Below are positions 8,200-15,740 of a stretch of 51,181 nucleotides of DNA, in pieces. Position 1 is the stretch's first letter, and every line of letters begins with the position of its first letter. The stretch is taken from NCBI RefSeq assembly GCF_943913405.1, contig NZ_CALTYA010000025.1, positions 1 to 51,181 on the forward strand, in the 5' to 3' direction. Below the pieces are notes generated by a model. The model saw only the letters and a program-made list of their open reading frames with translations, had not been told where the DNA came from and did no database searches. The DNA comes from an uncultured Flavobacterium sp. Lineage in GTDB: Bacteria; Bacteroidota; Bacteroidia; Flavobacteriales; Flavobacteriaceae. A program made the translations under genes and the position numbers.

Positions 8200-8586
8200 C
8201 TATTTTTTTGTGGAAACTGCAGGAACTATTTTACTGTCTTCAGCGCTGAATTTGATTAGCGTTGCGGTATCGCCCCCAGCATTATTCCATACGCATTCCC
8301 CAGATTGCCAATACAACTTGTGTACCGTTTCTTCACTATTACTTGCATTTTGCTGCGTACTATATGTGCCTTTTCCCGTATAAAGCCTAACCCAGTCGCC
8401 TTTCTTCAATTCCAATTTTGGAAAAACATAAATATGGCGAAATTCGTTAGATAGACTTCCATCTTGGTCAAATGTTCTATCGACGATAGCATAACCTTTT
8501 AGATTAACCTTTTCCGATGCTCTTAATCTTACAATTTCCTTTAAAGGATCATTGCTATTTTCAACGTTGAAAATTTTTAAACTCAT
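8200..8586 (-). CDS. Small lamin-tail-like (LTD-fold) protein
   Basis: 128 residues, ATG at 8586. It begins KIFNVENSNDPLKEIVRLRA; strands GYAIVD and IYVFP follow, then KKGDWVRLYTGKG, and the end is HKLYWQSGECVWNNAGGDTATLI. The WNN-GDTATL pattern near the end, after a strand with KGD and a G-K-G turn, is characteristic of lamin-tail domains. It has no signal peptide, whereas many bacterial LTD proteins are secreted, so this would be a stand-alone cytosolic form. It lies between the kinase and the excisionase-like gene. Function unknown; assignment rests on the motif only. Confidence 0.6.
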   Translation of the reverse strand: MSLKIFNVENSNDPLKEIVRLRASEKVNLKGYAIVDRTFDQDGSLSNEFRHIYVFPKLELKKGDWVRLYTGKGTYSTQQNASNSEETVHKLYWQSGECVWNNAGGDTATLIKFSAEDSKIVPAVSTKK

Positions 8587-8619
8587 TTTTGTTTTGTTTT
8601 TAGTTGTGTTATAAAAAGA

Positions 8620-8639
8620 AATAGCCCATTAGGGCTATT
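8620..8639 (-). terminator. Rho-independent terminator after the HTH gene
   Basis: AATAGCCC-atta-GGGCTATT is a perfect 8-bp stem; reading on the minus strand it is followed by a T-rich tract (CTTTTTAT). It sits 34 bp before the lamin-tail-like start and would end transcripts from the HTH gene. Confidence 0.6.
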
Positions 8640-8729
8640 GATAATAGAATACATAATCTTTTGATTTATAGCAAATATACACAATTTTTAGGCTGGTTGC
8701 AAGTTGAAATGCCAACATTTTAACCCAGA

Positions 8730-8749
8730 ATGGTTCCCGAAGGAACCAT
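8730..8749 (-). terminator. C(UUCG)G tetraloop hairpin
   Basis: On the minus strand ATGGTTCC-TTCG-GGAACCAT forms an 8-bp perfect stem closed by C(UUCG)G, an exceptionally stable loop. No long T-run follows, so it may be an attenuator, RNA-end protector or weak terminator for the HTH transcript. Confidence 0.45.
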
Positions 8750-8771
8750 AACTATTTTATTAGCAGACCGA

Positions 8772-8790
8772 TGAGGAATTCGAATCCTCA
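8772..8790 (-). other. tRNA T-arm-like stem-loop, possible old att remnant
   Basis: Minus strand reads TGAGGA-TTCGAAT-TCCTCA: a perfect stem around a canonical T-loop sequence. Neighbouring bases do not complete a tRNA on either side. It could be the 3' fragment of a tRNA left by an earlier integration, or chance. No matching tRNA is in the window. Confidence 0.25.
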
Positions 8791-8821
8791 AAAATACTTT
8801 ACCTTATTCGACCTTATGTAA

Positions 8822-9100
8822 TTACTTAATATTGTTCACACCATTCATCAGTTTTTGAATATCCTCATATCTGTAGTACATAAGCCCGCCAATTTTATTA
8901 TAGGGCAGAGTGCCGTTTATCCTAAGATTCTGCAGAGTCCCTGCTGAGATACTTAGAAGTTTACGAACCTCATAACTTTTCAGCCATATGCGCTCCCCCT
9001 GACCTTGCTTACGAGGATATTGCTGAAATTTACGAATTTCTTCTAACAGTTCTTTTTTAAATTTTTCAAGATCATCCCTTGTAATAATATCTACATTCAT
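8822..9100 (-). CDS. Excisionase-like helix-turn-helix DNA-binding protein
   Basis: 92 residues. The C-terminal half (SYEVRKLLSISAGTLQNLR, then YNKIGGLMYYRYEDIQKLM) is the MerR/excisionase-type HTH_17 winged helix, with the usual pattern 'Lys-Ile-Gly-Gly ... tyrosine-rich wing ... Asp-Ile'. The N-terminal 40 residues form a charged helix. Such proteins commonly sit beside Bacteroidota integrases and act as recombination directionality factors or element regulators. It is 279 bp downstream of the integrase stop on the same strand, with a terminator between, so it probably has its own promoter. Family call is firm, exact role inferred. Confidence 0.85.
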   Translation of the reverse strand: MNVDIITRDDLEKFKKELLEEIRKFQQYPRKQGQGERIWLKSYEVRKLLSISAGTLQNLRINGTLPYNKIGGLMYYRYEDIQKLMNGVNNIK

Positions 9101-9331
9101 AAATTCTCACTTTTAAATTAACAATACCACCTGACGCGTAGTTTTAGTGGTCTCAATATATCAGAACAAAATAAAGGTATGATAGTACTAAAAAGTTTAA
9201 TTCTATACGTTTGGCAGACGATGGCTTTTTTTAAAGAAAAAACAGCCAATTAATGTTTATAACAAATGCTTTAACCAGAATAATAAAAATTAGGTCTGTT
9301 ATGACCAAATCATACTTGATTTAGCCAATAA

Positions 9332-9359
9332 AAAAGGCGGTCATTATGAACTGCCTTTT
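9332..9359 (-). terminator. Terminator of the integrase gene
   Basis: Minus strand AAAAGGCAGT ... ACCGCCTTTT, a 10-bp stem with one G-U pair and an 8-nt loop, followed by TTAT. It lies 20 bp after the integrase stop codon. Confidence 0.7.
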
Positions 9360-9379
9360 AAATCGAAATTTCTATGCTT

Positions 9380-10624
9380 TCAAATACCTTGTACATCTGC
9401 AGACATCCGCTGTTCAAGATTGCGCATATCCTCGCTGAGCTTGTGTTCAACAACTTTAGCGTAGATTTGTGTAGTGCGGATACTTGTATGGCCAAGCATC
9501 TTTGATACGCTCTCAATCGGTACGCCGTTGCTCAGTGTAACGGTCGTTGCAAAGGTATGTCGTGCAATATGAAAGGTTAGAGTTTTCGTTATTCCGCAGA
9601 GGTCAGCTATCTCTTTCAGATAGCCGTTCATACGCTGATTTGAAATTACGGGAAAAACTGTACCGTTATTCAGCGCCCTTGGATCATCTATATATTTTTC
9701 CATTAATTCTATAGCCTGTGGCAGAAGCGGTACACGTACGCCGGTATCTGTCTTTGCCCTGCTTGTAGATATCCAAAGCCCGCCGTCTATACCTGTAATA
9801 ATCTTGCTTGGGGTTAGTTCAGCTAGTTCAATATATGAAAGACCGGTGTAGCAGCTATACAGAAACATGTCCCGAACATTTCTCAGCCTTTCGATAGTAA
9901 ATTCTTTATCTACCAGCGATGCAAGTTCTTTACCGTTCAATGAATGCCGTTCCACTTTGTCAAAATGTTTTTTGAAGCTAGCAAAAGAATCTTTAGCAAG
10001 CCAATCCAGCTGTACAGCCATGTTTATCATCTTGCGCAGCCTTTCGATATGCTTCATGATGCCATTGTTGTTGAGTGGCTTCTGGTGGCCTTTTGGAACA
10101 TAATTAAACAGGTAGCGTTCAAAATCTAGGATAAACTTGTACTTCAGCTGTGAAAGGGCAATGTCATTTCTGTACAGCTTCTCCTTTAGGAATGCTTTTA
10201 CATACCGCTGTGTGGTATAGTAATTTTTCATTGTTCCGGGAGCAAGCTTATGAAGCTGCTGCTCATTGTGGTATTCCATCAGTGCAACTAAAGTGGGAGC
10301 GCGGTGGTCTGTGCCCAATACCCGGTCACGGATTGCAGGCCCATCTATCACAGAGTCGGTCAGGACCATCTGCTGGTACGCATTTATGATCTTTGCCTTG
10401 AATTGGCTTAGGAACAGGTTAAGTTCAGCTGTCTCTTTGCGGTTTCCTTTCGCCATTCCCTTTCTTTCGTCCCATTCACTAGCACTGACCGAACGCTTTA
10501 CCGAAATCTCGGTACGTTTTCCATTTACTGTTACTCGGGCACAGATAGGAGCCGAACCTTGCATCGTAGTCTTTTGTTTTTTCAGGTAAAATAATATCCC
10601 GAAAGTAGTGCTTGCTGTTTTCAT
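9380..10624 (-). CDS. Tyrosine recombinase / integrase, IntDOT-like active site
   Basis: 414 residues, ATG at 10624. The domain order is arm-binding N-terminus (1-90), SAM-like core-binding domain (~108-215) and catalytic domain (~230-400). Catalytic residues visible are Lys291 (SRAKTDTG), HxxR (His352, Arg355), His379 (LGHT) and nucleophile Tyr388 (QIYAKV). The first catalytic arginine is replaced by Ser263 in YTGLSYIEL; a serine at this position is described for the CTnDOT integrase IntDOT and relatives. It is the first gene of the element, 298 bp from the 3' end of tRNA-Pro, so integration next to or into that tRNA is likely; a second att copy is not seen here. Confidence 0.95.
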   Translation of the reverse strand: MKTASTTFGILFYLKKQKTTMQGSAPICARVTVNGKRTEISVKRSVSASEWDERKGMAKGNRKETAELNLFLSQFKAKIINAYQQMVLTDSVIDGPAIRDRVLGTDHRAPTLVALMEYHNEQQLHKLAPGTMKNYYTTQRYVKAFLKEKLYRNDIALSQLKYKFILDFERYLFNYVPKGHQKPLNNNGIMKHIERLRKMINMAVQLDWLAKDSFASFKKHFDKVERHSLNGKELASLVDKEFTIERLRNVRDMFLYSCYTGLSYIELAELTPSKIITGIDGGLWISTSRAKTDTGVRVPLLPQAIELMEKYIDDPRALNNGTVFPVISNQRMNGYLKEIADLCGITKTLTFHIARHTFATTVTLSNGVPIESVSKMLGHTSIRTTQIYAKVVEHKLSEDMRNLEQRMSADVQGI

Positions 10625-10870
10625 ATCTCAAAAATTTAATGTTTCAGGTCATTTGTACATTAAATGGGTCTCAAATACTGCATAATTTTGATAAAATGAG
10701 TATGCGATTTGAGATGCCTAAAATGTTAAAAATTTAGTACAACTGACTGATTTTTAAAATATTAAATTAATTTTGGGCCTGCAAGGTAAAAAAAGAAAAG
10801 GGGTAGCCGAATAGGTCCCATTTTCTTTGATATAACTTGAATATTTTGGAGTGGAATAAAAAGAAAAACC
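10625..10870. other. Integrase-to-tRNA spacer, probable location of an att end
   Basis: AT-rich, without a credible gene. It contains the integrase promoter region and an imperfect hairpin (about 10792-10829, arms AAAGAAAA and TTTTCTTT around a GGGG/CCC step). An element end is expected between the integrase and the tRNA, but no repeat of the tRNA 3' end is present elsewhere in the window to define the core. Confidence 0.35.
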
Positions 10871-10892
10871 CCTTAAATCATTGGATTTAAGG
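10871..10892 (-). terminator. Terminator of tRNA-Pro
   Basis: On the minus strand CCTTAAATC-CAAT-GATTTAAGG is a perfect 9-bp stem followed by GGTTTTTCTTTTT. It lies 30 bp after the tRNA 3' end. Confidence 0.7.
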
Positions 10893-10922
10893 TGTTTTGA
10901 CTGACTTTGAAAGTCTAAAAAG

Positions 10923-10997
10923 TCGGGGTGGCAGGATTCGAACCTGCGGCCTCCTGCTCCCAAAGCAGGCGCGATAACCGGGCTACGCTACACCCCG
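10923..10997 (-). tRNA. tRNA-Pro (UGG)
   Basis: A full cloverleaf can be drawn: acceptor CGGGGTG / CACCCCG with discriminator A, anticodon stem CCTGC / GCAGG around loop TTTGGGA (anticodon TGG), T-arm GCAGG-TTCGAAT-CCTGC. CCA is not encoded. The 3' end faces the integrase, the usual arrangement when a tRNA 3' end serves as attachment site. Confidence 0.97.
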
Positions 10998-11097
10998 AAT
11001 TCGTGAGTGCAAATATAGGACTATATTTTTATTTTACAAGCTAAAAAAACAAATAGGGGAATATTATTTTTGAATAGCTAAAACTGATGTATTTATG

Positions 11098-11128
11098 CTT
11101 TTAAATTTTCAATAAAGGCGTACTTTTG
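11098..11128 (+). promoter_or_regulatory. trxB promoter, -7 box TACTTTTG
   Basis: TACTTTTG at 11121-11128 matches the Bacteroidota -7 consensus TAnnTTTG. A TTT triplet near 11099-11101 is a weak -33 element at 19-bp spacing. Start codon 29 bp downstream. Confidence 0.6.
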
Positions 11129-11157
11129 TGCTACAAAAAAACAACTTACGTAATATT

Positions 11158-12105
11158 ATGTCTGATACTATTGAAAAAATAAAATGCCTGATCATTGGTT
11201 CAGGTCCTGCTGGATATTCAGCGGCAATTTATGCTGCAAGAGCTGATATGAAACCTGTTTTATACACTGGAATGGAGCCAGGAGGACAGTTGACAACGAC
11301 TACCGAAGTTGACAATTTTCCAGGTTATCCTGAAGGAATTGACGGACCGACAATGATGATCCAATTGCAGCAACAAGCAGAACGTTTTGGAACTGAAGTT
11401 AGAATCGGTTTGGCAACTTCTGTAGAATTTTCTAAGGAAAAAGGTGGCTGGCACAAAGTAATTATAGACGGAAATAAAGAAATCCACGCACACACGGTTA
11501 TCATTTCTACTGGCGCAACGGCTAAGTATTTAGGATTGCCAAGCGAGCAAAAATTACGCGGTGGCGGTGTTTCTGCCTGTGCCGTTTGCGACGGATTTTT
11601 CTATAGAAATCAAGATGTGGCCATCGTTGGAGCAGGAGATACTGCCGCGGAAGAGGCGACATACTTAGCAAATATTTGCAAAAGTGTAACAATGCTTGTG
11701 AGAAAAGATGCCATGAGAGCTTCAAAAGCAATGCAGCACCGAGTAGAAAATACAGCCAACTTGAAGGTTCTTTACAATACTGAAGTTGATGAGGTTATCG
11801 GTGACCAAGTGGTTGACGGCTTGAGAATGGTAAACAACATTACTGGTGAAAAATCAGAAATTGCCATCACAGGATTGTTCATTGCCATTGGCCATAAACC
11901 AAACACAGATATCTTCAAAGGCCAATTAGACATGGATGAAACAGGCTATCTGTTAACACCTGGAAAATCTACAAAAACAAACCTTCCGGGAGTTTTTGCT
12001 GCGGGCGATGTGCAGGACAAAGAATACCGCCAAGCGATTACTGCCGCAGGAAGTGGCTGTATGGCTGCTTTAGATGCGGAGCGTTATTTGGCAACTTTAG
12101 AATAA
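11158..12105 (+). CDS. trxB: Thioredoxin-disulfide reductase
   Basis: Transfers electrons from NADPH through FAD and a redox-active disulfide to thioredoxin. Visible are the FAD-binding GSGPAG (14-19), the redox pair CAVC (141-144), the NADPH-binding GAGDTAAEEA (from 158) and the second FAD motif FAAGDV near residue 283. The length of 315 aa is normal for the low-molecular-weight bacterial type. An in-frame GTG at 11128 would add 10 residues but overlaps the -7 box, so ATG 11158 is chosen. It is monocistronic, with its own promoter and a strong terminator. First core gene to the right of the integrated element and tRNA-Pro. Confidence 0.97.
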   Translation: MSDTIEKIKCLIIGSGPAGYSAAIYAARADMKPVLYTGMEPGGQLTTTTEVDNFPGYPEGIDGPTMMIQLQQQAERFGTEVRIGLATSVEFSKEKGGWHKVIIDGNKEIHAHTVIISTGATAKYLGLPSEQKLRGGGVSACAVCDGFFYRNQDVAIVGAGDTAAEEATYLANICKSVTMLVRKDAMRASKAMQHRVENTANLKVLYNTEVDEVIGDQVVDGLRMVNNITGEKSEIAITGLFIAIGHKPNTDIFKGQLDMDETGYLLTPGKSTKTNLPGVFAAGDVQDKEYRQAITAAGSGCMAALDAERYLATLE

Positions 12106-12130
12106 TAATCTTCTTTATATAAATCAAAAA

Positions 12131-12150
12131 CTCCCGATGAAAGTCGGGAG
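12131..12150 (+). terminator. trxB terminator
   Basis: CTCCCGA-tgaaag-TCGGGAG followed by seven T; preceded by five A, so it can also act from the other side. Confidence 0.85.
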
Positions 12151-12210
12151 TTTTTTTGTTTCCTATGAATTGTGTTTGAATTTCAAATAGTTGTTGAAAA
12201 TTATCCATAA

Positions 12211-12244
12211 AAAATCGCCTGAAAATTTCTTCCCAGGCGATTTT
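12211..12244 (-). terminator. Terminator of the T9SS protein gene
   Basis: Perfect 11-bp stem AAAATCGCCTG / CAGGCGATTTT with a 12-nt loop; on the minus strand it runs into TTTTTTAT. It begins 22 bp after the stop codon. Confidence 0.8.
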
Positions 12245-12265
12245 GCAATTAAAATTCAAATCTAT

Positions 12266-15200
12266 TTACTCTTTAATAACTTTAATCGTTTTTACTTGAT
12301 TGTCAACGGTTACTTTTACAAGGTATATGCCTTTTGATAAGCCTGACATGTCAACTTGCGCTTTTGAATCGTTTAAAGTTTTGTCGATTACTTGCTGTCC
12401 TAATAAGTTGAAGATGGAAACATTTGTCATTTCTTGAGAATAAGACAAGTTCAATATATCTTTCACAGGATTTGGATAGGCCTTGAATGAATTATTATCA
12501 AAAGAAGGCGTTGCCAATGAAGCGTCATAAGCTCCAATTTTAAAGGATCCCTGTGTGCCGTTATATCCCCAAACTCTTGCCGTGATAGTTTCGCCCGGAG
12601 TCAAGTCGCTTAAATACACTCTTGAGAAATTATTTCCCCTGCCGATATCTCCTGAACAATTAATGTAAGTCAATGCTGTACATGAAGTTCCTCTGTAGGC
12701 ATACAAGGCTGTGTTTTGCAATGATTGATCGTTATTTGTACCCGTTTCTATAGTAAGAGTTCCTGAAGCAGGGGCAATTACCTTAAACCATACATCTCTT
12801 CCTGATGTAGAATAGTTGAAAGCATCGCAAGGATAAATTACGCTTTCAGGATCAGGACTTGAAGGATTTCTAGTTGCGCTTCCATTGGTCGCAACAATTG
12901 CACTTTGGGCAAAAGTGCCTGAAGGAGTTAGCGTTATTGCATTTTCACATTCGTCATTTGCAGGAGCTGGCGGTGCTAAAGAAGCACAAAGCGCAAAACT
13001 TAAATAAGAAGACGACGAAGATGAAACAGAAACATAATAAGTAATTCCGGCAGTCAAGACTTGGCCTAAAATAGTAGGACTGTAGCAAAACGGATTTAAT
13101 CTTGTCAAATTCCCCGCAGTACCTGAATAGATTGAAAGAAATCCATCTCCAGAGCCTGAGATCACACTTCTCTTAAAATTATATTCTCCAGTTGTTGCAG
13201 GTGTAAATGTATACCAAACATCGATGGCATAAGTATCACATAAATAATCTGAAGAATGGGTAGCCAAAAGTGTCGTTCCTGAAACTGCGTTGGTGCAGGT
13301 TGAAGAATCTGGCGAAGCAGTCAATACATCTGCATTTGCAATCTGGTCATTGGCTGGTGCATTTGGCTGTAAAAATGCGCATAAAGAAAAATTGATGCCT
13401 TCGGCACTAGGCGAAGCTACAGAAATGTAATAGGTAGTTCCGGCAACTAATGCCTCATTTATGGAGGAAGTATAACAGCTTGTATTCAGTTGTATCAAGC
13501 TTCCCGGAGTACCAGAATAGATAGATACAAAACTTTCTGAAAAAGAGGTGCTGGTCAAGTTGCTAGTCAAATAATAAGTACCGCTTGCAGCAGGAATAAA
13601 GGTATACCAAACATCTTTTGAATAAGTATCACAAGTATATTGTGCTGAATGTGATGCCGAAATCGTTGTTCCGGCCAAAGCATTTGAACAATAGCTGTTT
13701 GAAGATGCTATCAAGACGGAAGCATTTGATGGAGAATCATTTGCAGGAGGCGCAGGAGGTGTTACAACACAAACTGTAAATGAAGCACCCAAATCTATGT
13801 CGTAAGTATATATTCTAAAATAATAAGTATTTCCTACAGTCAAATCTCCCAAGGCAACCAAATCACTTGAGTAATATTGGCATTTTATTGAAGTTCCGTT
13901 GCAGGCATCAAAAGCTTCTACAATTATATTTGTTGATCCGATTATATCAGAGATCATTACCGAATGCAATGTTGCAGTTGCCACAAATTTATACCAAACA
14001 TCATCATCAGCATTTCCTTGGCATCCTTCAATGCTCTGTGTTGCAGAAATCGTCGAACCGCTTACTCCATTAGCGCATGTTGTGTTTGCTGAAGGAGTCA
14101 GCAAGGTCGCAGTACTGCAATTGTCATTGGCAGGAAATGCTGGCAATGTCGAAATGCAGATTTTAAAAGTCGTTGTAGGGTTCGCAGCTTCTGTCCTGCT
14201 GAAAACTCTTAAGTAATAAACCTCTCCAATAGTTAGGTCTGATACTCTAAAGGAATCAGCATCAGAAATAGCAATATTATACAAAGCACCGCCGCAGTTT
14301 CCTCCTAAAATTTCTGTGACTAAACCTGTGGCAGATTCTTGAATATCTGACAATGTAAATTTAAGGAACGTTGAAGTAGCAGTAAATTTATACCAAACAT
14401 CGTCATCAGGAACACCAATTGTTGTTGGCGTGCTTTCTCCAGAAGCTGTTGCGCCCAGCAGAGTTCCTGAAGTAATATTGGTGCAATTTAAATCATTGTT
14501 TACAACTAAAGTAGTTGCTCCAGTACAGGTATCATTAACAGGAGGAGAGGGCAATGTTTTAAAATTTTTCCCTTCCCAAGAACTGCTGTCTGTCAAACTG
14601 CAGATTGCTTTTACATAAAAAACATATAACGTGTTTGGCACTAATGAATTTAAGGAAGTAGATAATCCTGCTTGTGTTCCTGAAGCAACTAATCCGGTTG
14701 TTCCTGAACCCGGTTCGCCTGAAGTTCTCAATTCATACTGGTATCCGTTTGCAGGCGAGCTTAAAGACGCTGCAAAAGAAATGGTTGCAGAATTTGACGC
14801 AATAGTAGCAGTCAAATCTGTCGGAGCAAGGCAGGTTGGTTGCAATTCAACAGCAATGTTATCTATGAAAATATTATTCCCCCAAAATGAATTACCCAGC
14901 AATGAAATATAGCCAGTTCCGTTTGGGTTTCCTGGAATATTAAAATTATAAGTATACCAGCCTGATTCCGTAACTGTCGGTGTACTTTCGATTGAGCGAT
15001 GTACTTTGCCTAATAATACACCTCCAGCTGATGTTGGCGATGTATTATAATATACTTCGATGTTATCCAAAGCACCTGCATAGCCACTGTCTCTATACAT
15101 TTTAAAGGAAACCCTGTAAGAACCTCCTGCAAAAGCAATACTTGGAGAATTAAGATCATAAGAATTGCCAGTAATAATGCCGTAAGTGTTGAGCATAGCC

Positions 15201-15400
15201 ATTCCTTCACCAGCAAAAGGTGTAGTTGATGGATTGTAGCCTTCGGTAACTCTAGACCAGCCTAAATTATCAGATGTTCCCGTGGGATGTCCGACTGTCC
15301 AGGTCAGTGCCGTGTCAAAATTTTGCGTTAATAGCTGTGCTTTTCCTTCTTTTGCCATAAAGACCAGAAAAAACAAAACAAACCAAGTAATTTTTTTCAT
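12266..15400 (-). CDS. Secreted T9SS protein with five ~125-aa PPC-like repeats
   Basis: 1044 residues. Signal peptide 1-21 (hydrophobic core FVLFFLVFMA, cleavage near AQ). Residues ~25-190 are a jelly-roll of the choice-of-anchor-J/MAM kind (FDTALTWTVG ... FIDNIAVEL), then a fibronectin III-like domain (~191-285). Five repeats follow, each opening with a P-A/V-ND-x(3)-A motif (PVNDTCTGATTL, PANDNCSTATLL, PANDSPSNASVL, PANDQIANADVL, PANDECENAITL) and containing DVWYKF/DVWYTF. The end is a type A sorting domain (AYPNPVKDILNLSY ... GLSKGIYLVKV ... IKVIKE), so export by T9SS and surface anchoring or release is expected. An adhesin or carbohydrate-binding role is plausible; no catalytic domain is seen. 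Confidence 0.9.
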   Translation of the reverse strand: MKKITWFVLFFLVFMAKEGKAQLLTQNFDTALTWTVGHPTGTSDNLGWSRVTEGYNPSTTPFAGEGMAMLNTYGIITGNSYDLNSPSIAFAGGSYRVSFKMYRDSGYAGALDNIEVYYNTSPTSAGGVLLGKVHRSIESTPTVTESGWYTYNFNIPGNPNGTGYISLLGNSFWGNNIFIDNIAVELQPTCLAPTDLTATIASNSATISFAASLSSPANGYQYELRTSGEPGSGTTGLVASGTQAGLSTSLNSLVPNTLYVFYVKAICSLTDSSSWEGKNFKTLPSPPVNDTCTGATTLVVNNDLNCTNITSGTLLGATASGESTPTTIGVPDDDVWYKFTATSTFLKFTLSDIQESATGLVTEILGGNCGGALYNIAISDADSFRVSDLTIGEVYYLRVFSRTEAANPTTTFKICISTLPAFPANDNCSTATLLTPSANTTCANGVSGSTISATQSIEGCQGNADDDVWYKFVATATLHSVMISDIIGSTNIIVEAFDACNGTSIKCQYYSSDLVALGDLTVGNTYYFRIYTYDIDLGASFTVCVVTPPAPPANDSPSNASVLIASSNSYCSNALAGTTISASHSAQYTCDTYSKDVWYTFIPAASGTYYLTSNLTSTSFSESFVSIYSGTPGSLIQLNTSCYTSSINEALVAGTTYYISVASPSAEGINFSLCAFLQPNAPANDQIANADVLTASPDSSTCTNAVSGTTLLATHSSDYLCDTYAIDVWYTFTPATTGEYNFKRSVISGSGDGFLSIYSGTAGNLTRLNPFCYSPTILGQVLTAGITYYVSVSSSSSSYLSFALCASLAPPAPANDECENAITLTPSGTFAQSAIVATNGSATRNPSSPDPESVIYPCDAFNYSTSGRDVWFKVIAPASGTLTIETGTNNDQSLQNTALYAYRGTSCTALTYINCSGDIGRGNNFSRVYLSDLTPGETITARVWGYNGTQGSFKIGAYDASLATPSFDNNSFKAYPNPVKDILNLSYSQEMTNVSIFNLLGQQVIDKTLNDSKAQVDMSGLSKGIYLVKVTVDNQVKTIKVIKE

Positions 15401-15580
15401 GTTTAATAATTTATAAAGGTGTTGTTAATAGAGAGAATTCAACTCAGTCAAGAAATTAATAGCAGATAAATAGGAGAGGATGCTTGAAAAATGATCCTGT
15501 ACAAATAAGATAATGCGATAATGTTATTCTAGATTTTTGTGCTAATTCTCAAACAATGTTATCGCTATTTCAATTTGTGG

Positions 15581-15588
15581 CAAAATTA
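15581..15588 (-). promoter_or_regulatory. Possible -7 box for the T9SS gene
   Basis: Minus strand TAATTTTG matches TAnnTTTG. It would give a leader of about 175 nt. The 340-bp gap 15401-15740 otherwise shows only AT-rich sequence and the divergent promoter of the next gene. Confidence 0.35.
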
Positions 15589-15691
15589 AATAGACTCACA
15601 TCTTCTACACTACTAAAAAATTTCTGCTCACATTTTCTATACATTATCGATTGAGTGCTTGTTTTTAAAGGAATAATCATGATTTTTTAAG

Positions 15692-15723
15692 TTGTTGCAA
15701 ATAATGCTTTTTAGCTATCTTTG
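15692..15723 (+). promoter_or_regulatory. Promoter of the TPR regulator gene
   Basis: TTG (15695-15697), 18 bp, then TATCTTTG (15716-15723), a good match to the TTTG/TAnnTTTG flavobacterial promoter. The start codon follows 17 bp later. Confidence 0.65.
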
Positions 15724-15740
15724 AAAGCAAAGAATCGAAA

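Noticed and set aside
10754..10963. Small protein gene overlapping tRNA-Pro
   Set aside because: The frame runs through the tRNA and its terminator; tRNA is certain.
10923..10997. tRNA-Pro as a proven attachment site
   Set aside because: Orientation is right, but no second copy of its 3' end exists in the window, so this stays an inference.
13867..14912. Plus-strand genes inside the T9SS protein gene
   Set aside because: They mirror the repeat structure of the minus-strand gene, have no start signals and no own similarity pattern.
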